Positions 19,532 through 29,394 of a stretch of 64,000 nt of DNA are shown here, piece after piece. A program made the position numbers and the translations under genes. Source of the stretch: an uncultured Pelagibacteraceae bacterium (lineage in GTDB: Bacteria; Pseudomonadota; Alphaproteobacteria; Pelagibacterales; Pelagibacteraceae). Below the pieces are notes generated by a model, which did not search any database, was not told the DNA's origin, and saw only the letters and a program-made list of their open reading frames with translations. Numbering within the stretch: the stretch's first letter is position 1; the number at the start of each line of letters is the position of its first letter. The stretch spans positions 248,001-312,000 of the forward strand of contig CACJKF010000001.1 in NCBI GenBank assembly GCA_902593905.1. Direction: 5' to 3'.

Positions 19532-20558
19532 GTCTTTAAAAGAGATTAAATTTCTAAATGATTTACCTGACCAAGTTATAGTAATAGATAAATTTAAAAC
19601 AATTAACTTTGCAAATAAAAGCGCTAAAACTCGTTTTGGATCTAATATTGAGAGTCAAAATATTTCAAGTATTGTTCGTGATGCTGAATTGTTGGATCAG
19701 ATCGATAAATCATTGGAAAAAAATCAAGGCGGGATCTTGGATATTGAAATTAAGGCACCTAATTTCCAATATTATAAAGTAAGTGTCATGCCTGGACCTA
19801 AAAATTTATTAAATACGAGTGATAGTGTAATAATCTTTTTTAAAGATTTGACTGATATCATTAAAGTTCAAAAACTCAAATCCGATTTCGTTGCGAACGT
19901 CTCTCACGAACTAAGAACGCCTTTGCAAAGTATTAAACTTGGCCTTGAAACAATAAATAATGGTCATGCGTCTAAAGATTTAGAAAGTCAAAAAAAAATA
20001 TTACCAGTTGTTCTTCAGCAAACCTCAAGGATGGAAAGTATTGTAAATGATCTTTTATCTCTCTCAAGAATAGAACTTCAAGAACATATAAGACCGAGTG
20101 AAAAAGTGGATTTAAATGAGATTATTTCTCACTCAATTGATTTAAATAAAGAAATAATAAAAAAAAATAATATGAGCTGTAGTTTCGATAAACAATCAGA
20201 CAATATAAAAATTAATGGTGATAGAAACAGGTTAATTGAGGTTTTTAATAATCTTATAGATAATGCAATAAAATATAGTGAAAAAAATAAGAAAATAAAA
20301 ATAACTACTAAATCTAAAGATAATAATTTTCATGCAATAGTCGAGGATGAAGGTATTGGGATATCTAAAGAAAACATACCCCAAATAACTGAGAGATTTT
20401 TTAGGGTAAATCCTGCTAAAAGCAAAGAAGTTGGAGGAACTGGTTTAGGTTTAGCAATAGTAAAACATATAGTGAATCAACATAGAGCAGAAATGTCTAT
20501 AACAAGTGAATTAAATAAAGGTACCCGTATTTCCTTAGTTTTTCCAATCAGTTTATAA
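19518..20558 (+). CDS. phoR: phosphate regulon sensor histidine kinase PhoR (PAS-HisKA-HATPase; no TM segment in this ORF)
   Basis: LPDQVIVIDKFKTINFAN PAS, FVANVSHELRTPLQSIK H-box, N/G boxes GTGLGLAIVKHI; start could be 19518 or 19524. Confidence 0.9.
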   Translation: MTMSESLKEIKFLNDLPDQVIVIDKFKTINFANKSAKTRFGSNIESQNISSIVRDAELLDQIDKSLEKNQGGILDIEIKAPNFQYYKVSVMPGPKNLLNTSDSVIIFFKDLTDIIKVQKLKSDFVANVSHELRTPLQSIKLGLETINNGHASKDLESQKKILPVVLQQTSRMESIVNDLLSLSRIELQEHIRPSEKVDLNEIISHSIDLNKEIIKKNNMSCSFDKQSDNIKINGDRNRLIEVFNNLIDNAIKYSEKNKKIKITTKSKDNNFHAIVEDEGIGISKENIPQITERFFRVNPAKSKEVGGTGLGLAIVKHIVNQHRAEMSITSELNKGTRISLVFPISL

Positions 20559-20578
20559 ATTCAACTAAAAAGTTAGGT

Positions 20579-20597
20579 TTGTAACAAAAATTTAATA
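20579..20597 (+). promoter_or_regulatory. candidate Pho box upstream of pstS
   Basis: TTGTAACAAAAATTTAATA: AACA / AATA half-elements 11 nt apart (PhoB direct-repeat spacing). Confidence 0.4.
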
Positions 20598-20661
20598 TTT
20601 GTTTAATAAATCAATAACTTCGAAAGATTACATTCTAGCCATGTTTAATAAGGAGATAAAT

Positions 20662-21678
20662 ATGAAAATAATAAAAAACATAGTAGCAGTTATTGCTATT
20701 CTTTCTTTTGCTTCATACGCACAAGCAAGAGACCAAATTAAAATTGTAGGTTCTTCAACAGTTTACCCATATGCAACAGTAGTTGCTGAAAAATTTGGAA
20801 AACAAGGTAGTTTTAAAACCCCAGTAATTGAAAGTACTGGTACTGGTGGTGGAATGAAATTATTTTGTGCTGGTATTGGAGTAAACCACCCAGACATCAC
20901 TAATGCTTCAAGAGCAATTAAATCTAAAGAAAAGGCTCTATGTGAAAAAAATGGTGTAAAAGATATAATCGAAGTAGTTGTAGGAAATGACGGTATAACA
21001 TTTTCTCACTCAGTAAAATCACCTGACGCAAATTTCACAAAAGAGCAACTTTGGAGAGCTTTAGCAGCGAAAGTAGATGTTAATGGTAAATTAGTAGAAA
21101 ACCCATATAAAAAATGGAGTGATATAGATGCAAGTTTACCTAGCAAGAAAATTGAAATCTTAATTGCACCCCCAACATCTGGAACAAGAGATGCTTGGAA
21201 TTCATTGGTAATGAATAAAGGTTGTTCAAAAGAAGCTAAATCTTTATTTGGTGATAAATCTAAAAAAGAATGTGCAAAAATGAGAGAAGATGGTTACGCG
21301 GTTGAAGCAGGTGAAAACGACACTTTAATTGTACAAAAACTTGCAGCAAATCCTGATGCTTATGGTTTCTTTGGCTATAGTTATTATTTAGCAAACAAAG
21401 ACAAAATAAAAGCAGCGGCTATCAATGGGGTAAAACCTTCATTAGAAGGGATTCAAGATTATTCTTATCCAATAGCAAGACCATTATTCTTTTATGCAAA
21501 GAAAGCTCATGTTGGAGTAGTCCCTGGTCTGAAAGAATTTTTAGACGCATTCACTTCAAAAAAAGCTATGGGATCTAGAGGTTACTTAACTGATATTGGA
21601 TTAGTGCCACTAGCTAGCGATAAATATAAAGTTACTAGAACTGCAGCAAAAGACTTAGTTACAATCAACCTCAAGTAA
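20662..21678 (+). CDS. pstS: phosphate ABC transporter substrate-binding protein
   Basis: KIVGSSTVYPYATVVAEKF, APPTSGTRDAWNSLV; start at MKIIKNIVAVIAILSF (signal peptide) preceded by AGGAG at about 20651, not track start 20599. Confidence 0.93.
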   Translation: MKIIKNIVAVIAILSFASYAQARDQIKIVGSSTVYPYATVVAEKFGKQGSFKTPVIESTGTGGGMKLFCAGIGVNHPDITNASRAIKSKEKALCEKNGVKDIIEVVVGNDGITFSHSVKSPDANFTKEQLWRALAAKVDVNGKLVENPYKKWSDIDASLPSKKIEILIAPPTSGTRDAWNSLVMNKGCSKEAKSLFGDKSKKECAKMREDGYAVEAGENDTLIVQKLAANPDAYGFFGYSYYLANKDKIKAAAINGVKPSLEGIQDYSYPIARPLFFYAKKAHVGVVPGLKEFLDAFTSKKAMGSRGYLTDIGLVPLASDKYKVTRTAAKDLVTINLK

Positions 21679-21694
21679 CAGTTGTTAATTAATG

Positions 21695-21727
21695 AAAAAA
21701 AGGCCGATTATTCGGCCTTTTTTTTTA
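21695..21727 (+). terminator. intrinsic terminator after pstS
   Basis: AAAAAAAGGCCGA TTAT TCGGCCTTTTTTTTT. Confidence 0.9.
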
Positions 21728-21750
21728 TTCTCAATTTAAAGTTTAAATAT

Positions 21751-21769
21751 TTAACAAATCTGTAACATT
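21751..21769 (+). promoter_or_regulatory. candidate Pho box upstream of pstC
   Basis: TTAACAAATCTGTAACATT: AACA repeated with 11-nt period. Confidence 0.45.
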
Positions 21770-21788
21770 ACTCATCTACATAAAGGTC

Positions 21789-23168
21789 ATGAATTCTTTA
21801 ATTGCGGGAGTAATTTTAATTCTCTGCCTTTCAAGTTATTTTTTCGGTAGATCTGAAGCTCGTAAGTTAGTTACTCAAAATATTAAACTAAAAGCGCTTC
21901 CCGCTTATTACGGTTATTATTTATCTCTATGGTGTGGCTTACCGGCATTAATTATTTTTGGATGTTGGTCACTGTTTGAACCTACAATAATCAAAGTCTT
22001 GATACTTAATAATTTTCCTCAAATTGAGTCTAAAGACTTATTTTATGAGCAAACATTATCATTTTTTAATGGAAATTTTTCAGGTGAGATCACAAATGAA
22101 ATTAAAGCAGCTTCAATAAAGTACTCTTCAATTAATATTATTGCTCAAAATTCAAAAATTGTAATTATAGCTGCTGCGTTAATTGGCTCTCTAACTTTTG
22201 CATACAGAAAAATTCAAAATAACAATAAAGCCAGAGATGATGTTGAGATAATACTAAAAGTTTTATTATTTACCTCTTCTTTAGTAGCAATTTTGACAAC
22301 AGTAGGGATAATTGTATCTCTGTTATTTGAAAGCCTAAAGTTTTTTTCTACGATAAACATATTCGAATTTATATTTGGTACCTCTTGGAGTCCTCAACGT
22401 GCTTTCGTAAGGGATGCATCTGCTATTACTCCTGAAGAACTTTTAGAGCTTCAAGATGCTTTTGGTTCTGTGCCTTTATTTGCAGGTACCGCATTCATCG
22501 CCTTAATTGCAATGTGTGTGGCTGTTCCAATAGGTTTATTTTCTGGAATATATTTAGCTGAATACGCTTCAACGAAAGTTAGAAAATATTCCAAACCAAT
22601 TATTGAAATCTTAGCTGGTATACCAACTGTGGTTTACGGTTTTTTTGCTGCTTTAACTGTTGGACCTTTCTTTAGAACCCTTGGTGAGAGTTTAGGTCTC
22701 ACTGTTTCATCAGAAAGTGCACTAGCAGCTGGATTGATTATGGGAGTTATGATTATTCCTTACATATCTTCTTTATCTGATGATGTAATAAATTCAGTTC
22801 CACAATCCTTAAGAGAGGGCTCTTACGCAGTAGGCGCTACCAAATCCGAAACAATAAAAAAAGTTGTAATACCAGCAGCTCTACCGGGAATAATTGGATC
22901 TATTCTTTTAGCGGTCTCAAGAGCTATTGGAGAAACTATGATTGTAGTGATGGCTGCAGGTTTAGCTGCAAACCTGACTATAAATCCTCTTGAGTCCACT
23001 ACAACCATCACAACTCAAATTGTTATGATATTGGTGGGAGACCAAGAATTTGACAGCCCTAAAACACAAGCTGCATTCGCATTAGGATTAACATTATTTA
23101 TCGCAACATTAATTTTAAATTATATCGCTCTGAGAGTTGTTAAAAAATACAGAGAAAAATATGACTAA
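21789..23168 (+). CDS. pstC: phosphate ABC transporter permease PstC
   Basis: IEILAGIPTVVYGFFA, permease EAA-type loop; long N-terminal extension. Confidence 0.93.
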   Translation: MNSLIAGVILILCLSSYFFGRSEARKLVTQNIKLKALPAYYGYYLSLWCGLPALIIFGCWSLFEPTIIKVLILNNFPQIESKDLFYEQTLSFFNGNFSGEITNEIKAASIKYSSINIIAQNSKIVIIAAALIGSLTFAYRKIQNNNKARDDVEIILKVLLFTSSLVAILTTVGIIVSLLFESLKFFSTINIFEFIFGTSWSPQRAFVRDASAITPEELLELQDAFGSVPLFAGTAFIALIAMCVAVPIGLFSGIYLAEYASTKVRKYSKPIIEILAGIPTVVYGFFAALTVGPFFRTLGESLGLTVSSESALAAGLIMGVMIIPYISSLSDDVINSVPQSLREGSYAVGATKSETIKKVVIPAALPGIIGSILLAVSRAIGETMIVVMAAGLAANLTINPLESTTTITTQIVMILVGDQEFDSPKTQAAFALGLTLFIATLILNYIALRVVKKYREKYD

Positions 23169-24423
23169 AGAACAAAGGTTAAAAAAAAGATATAGAGCAG
23201 AAAAAAGATTTAAGATGTACGGCTTAATCTCTGTCAGTTTAGCAGTTATCTTTGTATTAATTCTTGTACAAAATATTTTTTCTAAGGGAAGTTCAGCTTT
23301 CAGTAGAACGATGATAGAAGTGGCAGTAAATTACGACTCCTCTCTTCTAGAATTAGAGGGTCCAATTAATCAAAATTCTCTTAAAGATGCAGATTTCTAT
23401 GATTTAGCTGTAGAAAGTCTTTTGAAAATATATCCTGCAAAAGACTCTAAAGAGGAAAGACAAATTTTAAGATTATTTAGCCCTGATTACGAATTTGAGA
23501 TTAAAGATTTTTTAATTAAAAATCCGAATAAAATTGATCAAATTGTTCCAGTTAAAATCACAGCATCCGATGATATTGATCAGCTGAATAAAGGAAATTT
23601 TCCTAGAGATTTACCAGAGGACAGAAGACGAGTTAGCAATTATCAATTAAATATTTATGACAATTTAATTGAAAAAGAAAAAATTGATAAAAAGTTTAAT
23701 AATTATCTTTTTACCAAAGGAGATTCTAGAGATCCTGAGTTAGCTGGTATTGGCGGTTCTTTAATGGGATCATTCTTTACAATTATAATTTGTTTAATCT
23801 TGTCTTTCCCAATAGCTATAATGGCTTCAATTTATCTGGAAGAGTTTGCTCCAAAAAATAAAATAACCGACTTTATAGAAATTAATATTAATAATTTAGC
23901 AGCAGTACCATCAATAGTTTACGGTCTTTTAGGTTTAGGAATATTATTAAGTGTAATGGAATTTCCTAGGTCTACCCCATTAGTTGCAGGAATTACATTA
24001 TCTCTAATGACTTTACCGAGAATAATAATTCCATGCAGAGCATCATTAAAAGCAGTTCCACCCTCGATAAGAGAAGCAGCATTATCAGTTGGAGCTTCAA
24101 AATTTCAGACAGTGTTTCATCACGTTGTTCCACTAGCTATGCCAGGAACTTTATCTGGAACAATAATTGGTCTAGCTCAAGCTTTAGGAGAAACCGCTCC
24201 TTTAATTCTTATTGGGATGGTCGCTTTTGTAGTTGATATTCCAAGTTCACCAGTTGATCCATCAGCATCTTTACCAGTACAGGTTTACTTATGGTCTGAG
24301 CAAGCTGAGAGAGGATTTGTGGAAAAAACGTCGGCAACAATTATGATGTTGCTTGGCTTTCTTATTGTAATGAATTTCATTGCCGTTTATCTTAGACAAA
24401 AATTCGAAAAAAAATGGAATTAA
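23161..24423 (+). CDS. pstA: phosphate ABC transporter permease PstA (with N-terminal DUF3333-like extension)
   Basis: [47 protein letters not shown]; start set at [11 protein letters not shown] overlapping the pstC end. Confidence 0.93.
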   Translation: MTKEQRLKKRYRAEKRFKMYGLISVSLAVIFVLILVQNIFSKGSSAFSRTMIEVAVNYDSSLLELEGPINQNSLKDADFYDLAVESLLKIYPAKDSKEERQILRLFSPDYEFEIKDFLIKNPNKIDQIVPVKITASDDIDQLNKGNFPRDLPEDRRRVSNYQLNIYDNLIEKEKIDKKFNNYLFTKGDSRDPELAGIGGSLMGSFFTIIICLILSFPIAIMASIYLEEFAPKNKITDFIEININNLAAVPSIVYGLLGLGILLSVMEFPRSTPLVAGITLSLMTLPRIIIPCRASLKAVPPSIREAALSVGASKFQTVFHHVVPLAMPGTLSGTIIGLAQALGETAPLILIGMVAFVVDIPSSPVDPSASLPVQVYLWSEQAERGFVEKTSATIMMLLGFLIVMNFIAVYLRQKFEKKWN

Positions 24424-25187
24424 ATAATTCAAAAATAAAAATAAAAGCAAAAAACTTAAATGTTTATTACGGAAAAAAACAAGCTTTATTCGATATTAAT
24501 TTAGATATTAATCAAAAGGAAGTAACAGCATTAATTGGTCCATCAGGATGTGGTAAGTCTACATTTATAAGATGCATTAATAGAATGAACGATGTAATTG
24601 ATATTTGTAAAGTAGAAGGGTCTGTTGAAATAGACGGAGCTGAAATTAATGAAAAAAATGTTGATGTAGTTACACTTAGAGAAAAAGTGGGAATGGTGTT
24701 TCAAAAGCCAAATCCTTTTCCAAAAAGTATTTATGATAATATTGCTTATGGCCCAATTATACATGGCGCTGCTGAGAACAAAGATCAAATGGATAACATA
24801 GTTGAGACAAGTTTAAAAAAAGCAGCTCTTTGGGATGAAGTAAAAGATAGATTAAATGAGCCTGGCACAAGTTTGTCAGGGGGGCAACAACAAAGACTTT
24901 GTATTGCTCGAGCACTATCGGTTAATCCAGAAGTAATTTTAATGGATGAACCTTGCTCTGCTTTAGATCCAATCGCTACCGCGAAAATAGAGGAATTAAT
25001 AGATGATTTAAAAAAAAGCTACACAATTGTAATTGTTACGCACTCAATGGCACAAGCAGTAAGAGTTTCACAAAAAACAGGTTTTTTTCATCTTGGAAAA
25101 ATAATAGAAGTAGATTCAACGGATAAAATATTTAAAAATCCGGCTAATAAAATGACGCAAGATTATATTACAGGGAGATTTGGATAA
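24414..25187 (+). CDS. pstB: phosphate ABC transporter ATP-binding protein
   Basis: [57 protein letters not shown]. Confidence 0.97.
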   Translation: MELNNSKIKIKAKNLNVYYGKKQALFDINLDINQKEVTALIGPSGCGKSTFIRCINRMNDVIDICKVEGSVEIDGAEINEKNVDVVTLREKVGMVFQKPNPFPKSIYDNIAYGPIIHGAAENKDQMDNIVETSLKKAALWDEVKDRLNEPGTSLSGGQQQRLCIARALSVNPEVILMDEPCSALDPIATAKIEELIDDLKKSYTIVIVTHSMAQAVRVSQKTGFFHLGKIIEVDSTDKIFKNPANKMTQDYITGRFG

Positions 25188-25883
25188 ATGTCTGGAACAG
25201 GCCATACAGTAAAATCATACGAAGAGGAGATGCAAAGCCTAAATGATAATCTTGTAATGATGGGAAGTCTTACAGAAAATCAGATGGCAGATGCGATGGC
25301 AGCCGTTATTAAAGTTGATAAAGAATCAGTAGACAAGATTGTAAAAAATGACGGAAAAATAAATGAATTAAGATCCACTATTGATAATCAAATCACAACT
25401 GTTTTAGTGAAAAGAGCTCCAATGGCAGTTGATTTAAGAATTACTATTTCAACGATGAAAATTTCACATGATTTAGAAAGAATTGGAGACCTAGCGAAAA
25501 GTGTTGCTAAAAAAGTCAAACCGCTACCAGTAGATTTACCTAATGAACTTATAGGAAGCCTTAGAAGGTTGGGAGATTTAGTACAAAAACAATTAAAAGA
25601 TGCTCTAGACGCTTATCTAAATAGATCAAAAGATAAGGCAATTGAAATTTGGAAAAAAGATGAACAAGTAGATGATTTGACTAATTTAGCTATGAATGAA
25701 GTTGCAACTTATTTACAAAAAGACAAAAAAAATTTAGAAATGGCAACACATTTATTATTTGTAACAAAAAATATAGAAAGAGCTGGAGACCATATAACTA
25801 ATATTGCCGAGTCTCTTTATTATTTAATTGAAGGCGAATATCTTGAGGGAGCAAGACCAAAAGGTAAACCTGTAGAAAGTTAA
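25188..25883 (+). CDS. phoU: phosphate transport system regulatory protein PhoU
   Basis: DLRITISTMKISHDLERIGDLAKSVAKK, KNIERAGDHITNIAE. Confidence 0.95.
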   Translation: MSGTGHTVKSYEEEMQSLNDNLVMMGSLTENQMADAMAAVIKVDKESVDKIVKNDGKINELRSTIDNQITTVLVKRAPMAVDLRITISTMKISHDLERIGDLAKSVAKKVKPLPVDLPNELIGSLRRLGDLVQKQLKDALDAYLNRSKDKAIEIWKKDEQVDDLTNLAMNEVATYLQKDKKNLEMATHLLFVTKNIERAGDHITNIAESLYYLIEGEYLEGARPKGKPVES

Positions 25884-26566
25884 TGAGCGCCCATATTTTT
25901 GTTGTAGAAGATGAAAAGCCAATTTTAACACTTCTTACTTATAATCTCCAAAAGGAAGGATATAAAGTATCCTCTAGCTCCAATGGAGAAGAAGCTCTCT
26001 CGAGTATAAAAGAAAAAAAACCAGACCTTGTTTTGTTAGATTGGATGTTACCTGATTTATCTGGAATAAAAATTTGTCAATATTTAAAACAAGATGAAAA
26101 AGTAAAAAATATACCTATCATTATGCTTACGGCAAAAGGTGAAGAGGAAGATAAAGTTAAAGGACTTAATACTGGCGCAGAAGATTACATGACAAAGCCC
26201 TTCAGTTTTCCAGAGCTTTTAGCGAGAATAAAATCTTTATTAAAAAGAGTTAAACCTAATATTGTAAGTGAAGAGGCTACTTATTTAGATCTTAAAATAG
26301 ATAGAGAGTCTATGAAAGTATTTAGGAAAGAAAAAGAAATTACTTTAGGTCCTAAAGAATATAAATTACTTGATTTTTTAATTAAGCAACCAAAAAGAGT
26401 GTATTCAAGAGAGCAGTTGCTAGAACATGTTTGGGGAGATGATATTAACGTGGAGTCTAGAACAGTAGATGTTCATATTACCAGATTAAGACAATCAATA
26501 AACATTGAAGGGGCTAAACCTTTAATTAGAACTGTCCGTTCAGCTGGGTATTCTTTAGAAAATTAA
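25883..26566 (+). CDS. phoB: phosphate regulon response regulator PhoB
   Basis: Receiver domain (VVEDEKPI, DLVLLDWMLPDLSG) plus winged-helix output (TVDVHITRLRQSI). Confidence 0.93.
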   Translation: MSAHIFVVEDEKPILTLLTYNLQKEGYKVSSSSNGEEALSSIKEKKPDLVLLDWMLPDLSGIKICQYLKQDEKVKNIPIIMLTAKGEEEDKVKGLNTGAEDYMTKPFSFPELLARIKSLLKRVKPNIVSEEATYLDLKIDRESMKVFRKEKEITLGPKEYKLLDFLIKQPKRVYSREQLLEHVWGDDINVESRTVDVHITRLRQSINIEGAKPLIRTVRSAGYSLEN

Positions 26567-26779
26567 TTGATAAAACCCTATTAAAAATAAAGGAATTTGT
26601 AATCCGAAGTTTGTAAGAATAGCTTTATCTTTTGATAAAAAACCAGCTATCGTCCAGCCTACAACTCCAGCACCATGGAACATTATATTTACTGGATAAA
26701 TATTTAAGTTAGTTAATAGTATTCCCGTTAAGACTAAAAAAGTACTTAACCACTTAAGGTATTTTTTAATAAATTCCAT
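26555..26779 (-). CDS. small membrane protein of unknown function (74 aa)
   Basis: Two to three predicted TM segments; ORF abuts gcrA and fills the gap. Confidence 0.65.
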   Translation of the reverse strand: MEFIKKYLKWLSTFLVLTGILLTNLNIYPVNIMFHGAGVVGWTIAGFLSKDKAILTNFGLQIPLFLIGFYQLIF

Positions 26780-26790
26780 TTGTATTTAAA

Positions 26791-27282
26791 TTACCCTGAG
26801 GCCTTAACTTTTTTCTCGATAAATTCTGGTATCTCATCACCAAGATCATCGTCTTTTTGATTTTTAGGTTGAAAGGCATACAAAACATGAAGTTTGCAAT
26901 AAGGAAAATCTCCTTCAGGCTTTCTACCGCAAAAATAGAATTTTTCCTCATTAGGATGACCTATAGGCCATTTGCAAGTTTCGTCTGTAAGTTCTTCAAG
27001 AGATTTAGGATTTTCTGGCTCGAAGTTTTTATCTAATAATATTGATTGAAATTTAGCTTTTCTTGATGTGGGCGCTGGACCTCTTCTAATCTGCTTATTA
27101 TCATTGGTTCTAGGCGAATTAGATTGCTTTGAAGGGGCTCTGGCTTCTAAATTTAACCTATGAGCTTTTCCAATTACTGCGTTTCTAGTGGTGTCACCTA
27201 ATGCTTCGGCTATCTGACTTGCAGTATGCCCTTTTGACCAGAGTTCTTTTAATTTAGCGACTTTTTCTTCTGTCCAACTCAT
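26791..27282 (-). CDS. gcrA: GcrA cell-cycle regulator
   Basis: MSWTEEKVAKLKELWSKGHTASQIAEALGDTTRNAVIGKAHRLNLEAR; C-terminal CKWPIGHPNEEKFYFCGRKPEGDFPYCKLH. Confidence 0.95.
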   Translation of the reverse strand: MSWTEEKVAKLKELWSKGHTASQIAEALGDTTRNAVIGKAHRLNLEARAPSKQSNSPRTNDNKQIRRGPAPTSRKAKFQSILLDKNFEPENPKSLEELTDETCKWPIGHPNEEKFYFCGRKPEGDFPYCKLHVLYAFQPKNQKDDDLGDEIPEFIEKKVKASG

Positions 27283-27418
27283 AGTATATAATTACAATAT
27301 TTAGTAATTATTAAAAACTTAGGGCATAATATTGGGGTTTAAAACATTAAAACGCATCAAAGCTGTGAGTAGATTTAGTTTTGCACAGTTTTTTTAATAA
27401 CAGGTTATAAGACTATCA

Positions 27419-28231
27419 ATGGTTGAAATTTCGAAAAAATATAAAATTGGAAAAAGAAGATTTGGATTAGTTAATTGGTACGGAACATGGACTTTATATA
27501 AAAAAGAAGTTCTAAGATTCTTAATTGTGTGGATACAAACTATTTTTTCTCCACTAATTTCATCTTTACTCTTTTTACTTGTTTTATCTTTAGCCATTGG
27601 TGCTGATAGAGGAGATGTTCTTGGTGTACCTTTTATTACTTTTTTAGCGCCAGGGTTGATTTCTATGCAGGTAATTCAGCAATCTTTTTCACATTCCTCA
27701 TCATCTTTTATGATTAAGAAAATTGATGGAACTATAGTTGATTTATTATTTGCTCCCCTATCTGCTGGAGAGGTTACGATCTCAGTTTCTCTTGCAGCTG
27801 TAACAAGAAGTGTATTAATTGGAATAGTTTCGATTATTGTATTTAAATTAATTATAGATATTCAAATCAAAAACTATTTAACGCTTATAGCCTTTACTTT
27901 GCTTTCTTCTTTTGTTTTAGGAAACATAGGAATAATCGCTGGATTATGGGCTGAAAAATTTGATCATATGGCAACTGTCACAAATTTTGTAATAGTTCCA
28001 TTATCTTTCTTATCAGGCACTTTTTATTCAATAGAGAGACTTCCTGACTTTTTGCAAGCGGTAAGTAAAGTTAATCCGTTTTTTTATATGATTGATGGTT
28101 TTAGATATAGTTTTATTGGAACTTCAGATGGTTCAATCTCTATTGGTTTGGTATATTTAAGTGTCTTGAGCTTTGTTAGCTGGCTTGTTTGTTATTTATT
28201 GTATAAAAAAGGCTATAAGATAAAATCATGA
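27419..28231 (+). CDS. ABC-2 type transporter permease
   Basis: Six hydrophobic helices, FLAPGLISMQVIQQSF, PLSFLSGTFYSIERLPDFLQAVSKVNPFFYMIDGFRYSFIG. Confidence 0.88.
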   Translation: MVEISKKYKIGKRRFGLVNWYGTWTLYKKEVLRFLIVWIQTIFSPLISSLLFLLVLSLAIGADRGDVLGVPFITFLAPGLISMQVIQQSFSHSSSSFMIKKIDGTIVDLLFAPLSAGEVTISVSLAAVTRSVLIGIVSIIVFKLIIDIQIKNYLTLIAFTLLSSFVLGNIGIIAGLWAEKFDHMATVTNFVIVPLSFLSGTFYSIERLPDFLQAVSKVNPFFYMIDGFRYSFIGTSDGSISIGLVYLSVLSFVSWLVCYLLYKKGYKIKS

Positions 28232-29394
28232 GCAAAATTTTAAATACTTACAACAGAAAGAAAATCTCTTTTTCCAAGGGAAAGGGAAGTTTTTTATATG
28301 CAACGAATGGAAAGAAATATTTAGATTTCGTCCAAGGGATTGCTGTTAACTGCCTTGGTCACGCTAACGACTATTTAATAAGATCTATTAATAAACAATC
28401 GAAAAAATTATGGCATGTTTCAAACGTTTTTACTATCCCTGAGCAAGAGAGATTGGCAAAAAGAATAGCTCAAAAAACTTTTGCAGATTATGTAACCTTT
28501 CAAAATTCTGGTGCTGAAGCAACAGAGGCAGCTATAAAATTCGCTAGAAGATATTTTTATTCAAAAGGTCAACCAAGAAAAAATAGAGTTCTTTGCATCA
28601 ATAACAGTTTTCATGGGAGAACTATCGCAGCTATTTTTGCTAGCAATAGTAAAAAAGCTATTGAAGGTTTTAAACCTAAAGTGGATGGTTTTGATCATTT
28701 TAACTTTGGTGATCACAAAGGTTTAGAGAGAGCGATAACTAGCAGAACAGCTGCTATCATGGTCGAGACAATCATGGGCGAAGGGGGCATTAAAGTTATT
28801 CCAGATTTTTGTCTCAAAGGCTTAAGAAAACTATGTAATAAGAAAAAAATTTTATTAATTCTTGATGAAGTGCAATGCGGAATTGGAAGAAGTGGTAAAT
28901 TTTTTGCTTTTGAATATGCAAAAATCAAACCTGATATCGTTCCAATAGCAAAAGGTATTGGTGGTGGCTTTCCAATAGGTGCAGTTTTAGTAAACAAAAA
29001 AGTGGCTTCAGGTATGAAACCAGGAACTCATGGATCAACATTTGGAGGAAACCCTCTAGCAATGAGTGCTGGAAATGCTGTCATGGATATCATGTTTAAA
29101 AAAGGTTTCTTAAACAATGTAAGCAAAAATGGAAAATATTTTATTAGTCAACTTGATAAAATTAAAAATAAGTATCCTAAGATTATTAAAGAAGTTAGAG
29201 GGAAAGGACTTCTCATTGGACTCTGTCTTCATGTAAATCAGGTAAAATTTATTCAAAAGCTTTTAGATAATAATTTATTGACAGTAAGAGCTGCTGAAAA
29301 TGTTGTCAGACTTTTGCCTCCTTTGAATGTAACAAAGAGCGAGATAAACTTAGGTTTAAAAATAATTGAGAAAGTTTGCAAAAATTTTAAATGA
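28228..29394 (+). CDS. argD: acetylornithine aminotransferase
   Basis: FQNSGAEATEAAIKFARRY, LDEVQCGIGRSGKFFAFE, HGSTFGGNPLA. Confidence 0.93.
   Translation: MSKILNTYNRKKISFSKGKGSFLYATNGKKYLDFVQGIAVNCLGHANDYLIRSINKQSKKLWHVSNVFTIPEQERLAKRIAQKTFADYVTFQNSGAEATEAAIKFARRYFYSKGQPRKNRVLCINNSFHGRTIAAIFASNSKKAIEGFKPKVDGFDHFNFGDHKGLERAITSRTAAIMVETIMGEGGIKVIPDFCLKGLRKLCNKKKILLILDEVQCGIGRSGKFFAFEYAKIKPDIVPIAKGIGGGFPIGAVLVNKKVASGMKPGTHGSTFGGNPLAMSAGNAVMDIMFKKGFLNNVSKNGKYFISQLDKIKNKYPKIIKEVRGKGLLIGLCLHVNQVKFIQKLLDNNLLTVRAAENVVRLLPPLNVTKSEINLGLKIIEKVCKNFK

Noticed and set aside
20599-20661. Upstream extension of pstS (MFNKSITSKDYILAMFNKEIN)
   Set aside because: Overlaps the promoter/Pho-box region; a good Shine-Dalgarno and signal peptide support the start at 20662.
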